Assembly (NCBI GenBank): GCA_946402475.1
Contig: CAMIWP010000102.1
Span: 1-5,276 of the forward strand
From: an uncultured Selenomonadaceae bacterium
GTDB taxonomy: Bacteria > Bacillota_C > Negativicutes > Selenomonadales > Selenomonadaceae
DNA: 5,276 nucleotides
Direction: 5' to 3'
This document shows positions 5,167 to 5,276 of the stretch, in pieces (the stretch's first letter is position 1; each line of letters starts with the position of its first letter). Under the pieces are notes generated by a model. It did not search any database. It was not told the DNA's origin and worked only from the letters and a program-made list of their open reading frames with translations. The position numbers were made by a program, and so were the translations under genes.

Positions 5167-5276
5167 TCATGTAAGGGGGTTCCCCTTCTTTACTATGTCT
5201 GCCGCCATTTTTTCGAATTTTGGCCGGGGCAGCATGATGAAGTGTCCGCAGCCTTGGCACTTCAGGCCGAAGTCCA
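5167..5276 (-). CDS. DUF951 family protein, C-terminal part (cut by window edge)
   Basis: The last 35 codons of a minus-strand gene that enters from beyond position 5276. The visible peptide contains LKCQGCGHFIMLPRPKFEK, which matches the conserved C-terminal half of the small DUF951 proteins of Firmicutes (usually about 60-70 aa). The CxxC pair suggests zinc binding, together with a further Cys expected in the missing N-terminal half. The function is not established; members commonly lie near ychF or chromosome-partitioning genes, which cannot be seen here. The frame is too short to stand out by length, but the motif is distinctive. The stop codon TGA is at 5167-5169 and a probable terminator follows directly. 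Confidence 0.85.
   Translation of the reverse strand, partial: DFGLKCQGCGHFIMLPRPKFEKMAADIVKKGNPLT

Noticed and set aside
1..5276. CRISPR array, tRNA, rRNA or transposase
   Set aside because: No regularly spaced direct repeats, no tRNA-like or rRNA sequence and no recombinase or transposase motifs were seen on either strand.

Overview
The window looks like a chromosomal segment of a diderm Firmicute (class Negativicutes, e.g. Selenomonas/Megasphaera/Acidaminococcus relatives). The main reason is an outer-membrane beta-barrel protein with one N-terminal SLH domain (OmpM/Mep45 type), an architecture typical of that class. It occurs beside genes usual in Firmicutes: a SCIFF ranthipeptide precursor with its radical SAM maturase, a YitT-family membrane protein and a DUF951 protein. 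No genus is assigned. No mobile element, tRNA, rRNA or CRISPR array is visible.

All six genes supported by protein or motif evidence lie on the minus strand, so the region is read from high to low coordinates. First comes the tail of a DUF951 gene (5167-5276, cut by the window edge). A dense run of hairpins follows (about 5032-5165), including a perfect 23-bp inverted repeat. Next is ompM (3602-4870), with a good extended -10 promoter and a strong terminator. Then comes the 45-codon scfA gene (3282-3419) for the six-cysteine SCIFF peptide, with its own promoter, an excellent ribosome binding site and its own terminator. After a 251-bp structured non-coding gap come scfB (1657-3030, SCIFF maturase), yitT (660-1586) and a gene for a small exported protein of unknown function (5-643). 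The last three are closely spaced and probably share a transcript.

Functionally, scfA and scfB form a precursor/modifying-enzyme pair. ScfB should install a Cys-to-Thr thioether on ScfA, and Cys32/Thr37 are present at the positions described for the clostridial homologue. The terminator between the two genes suggests that precursor is made in excess over enzyme. ompM is an envelope gene that tethers the outer membrane to peptidoglycan. No SCIFF exporter or protease is visible; whether YitT or the exported protein has any link to the peptide is unknown.

The points most worth a second look are the structured, possibly repetitive DNA between scfA and scfB, the near-perfect palindrome and tandem hairpins upstream of ompM, and a 25-codon upstream ORF whose stop overlaps the ompM start codon.
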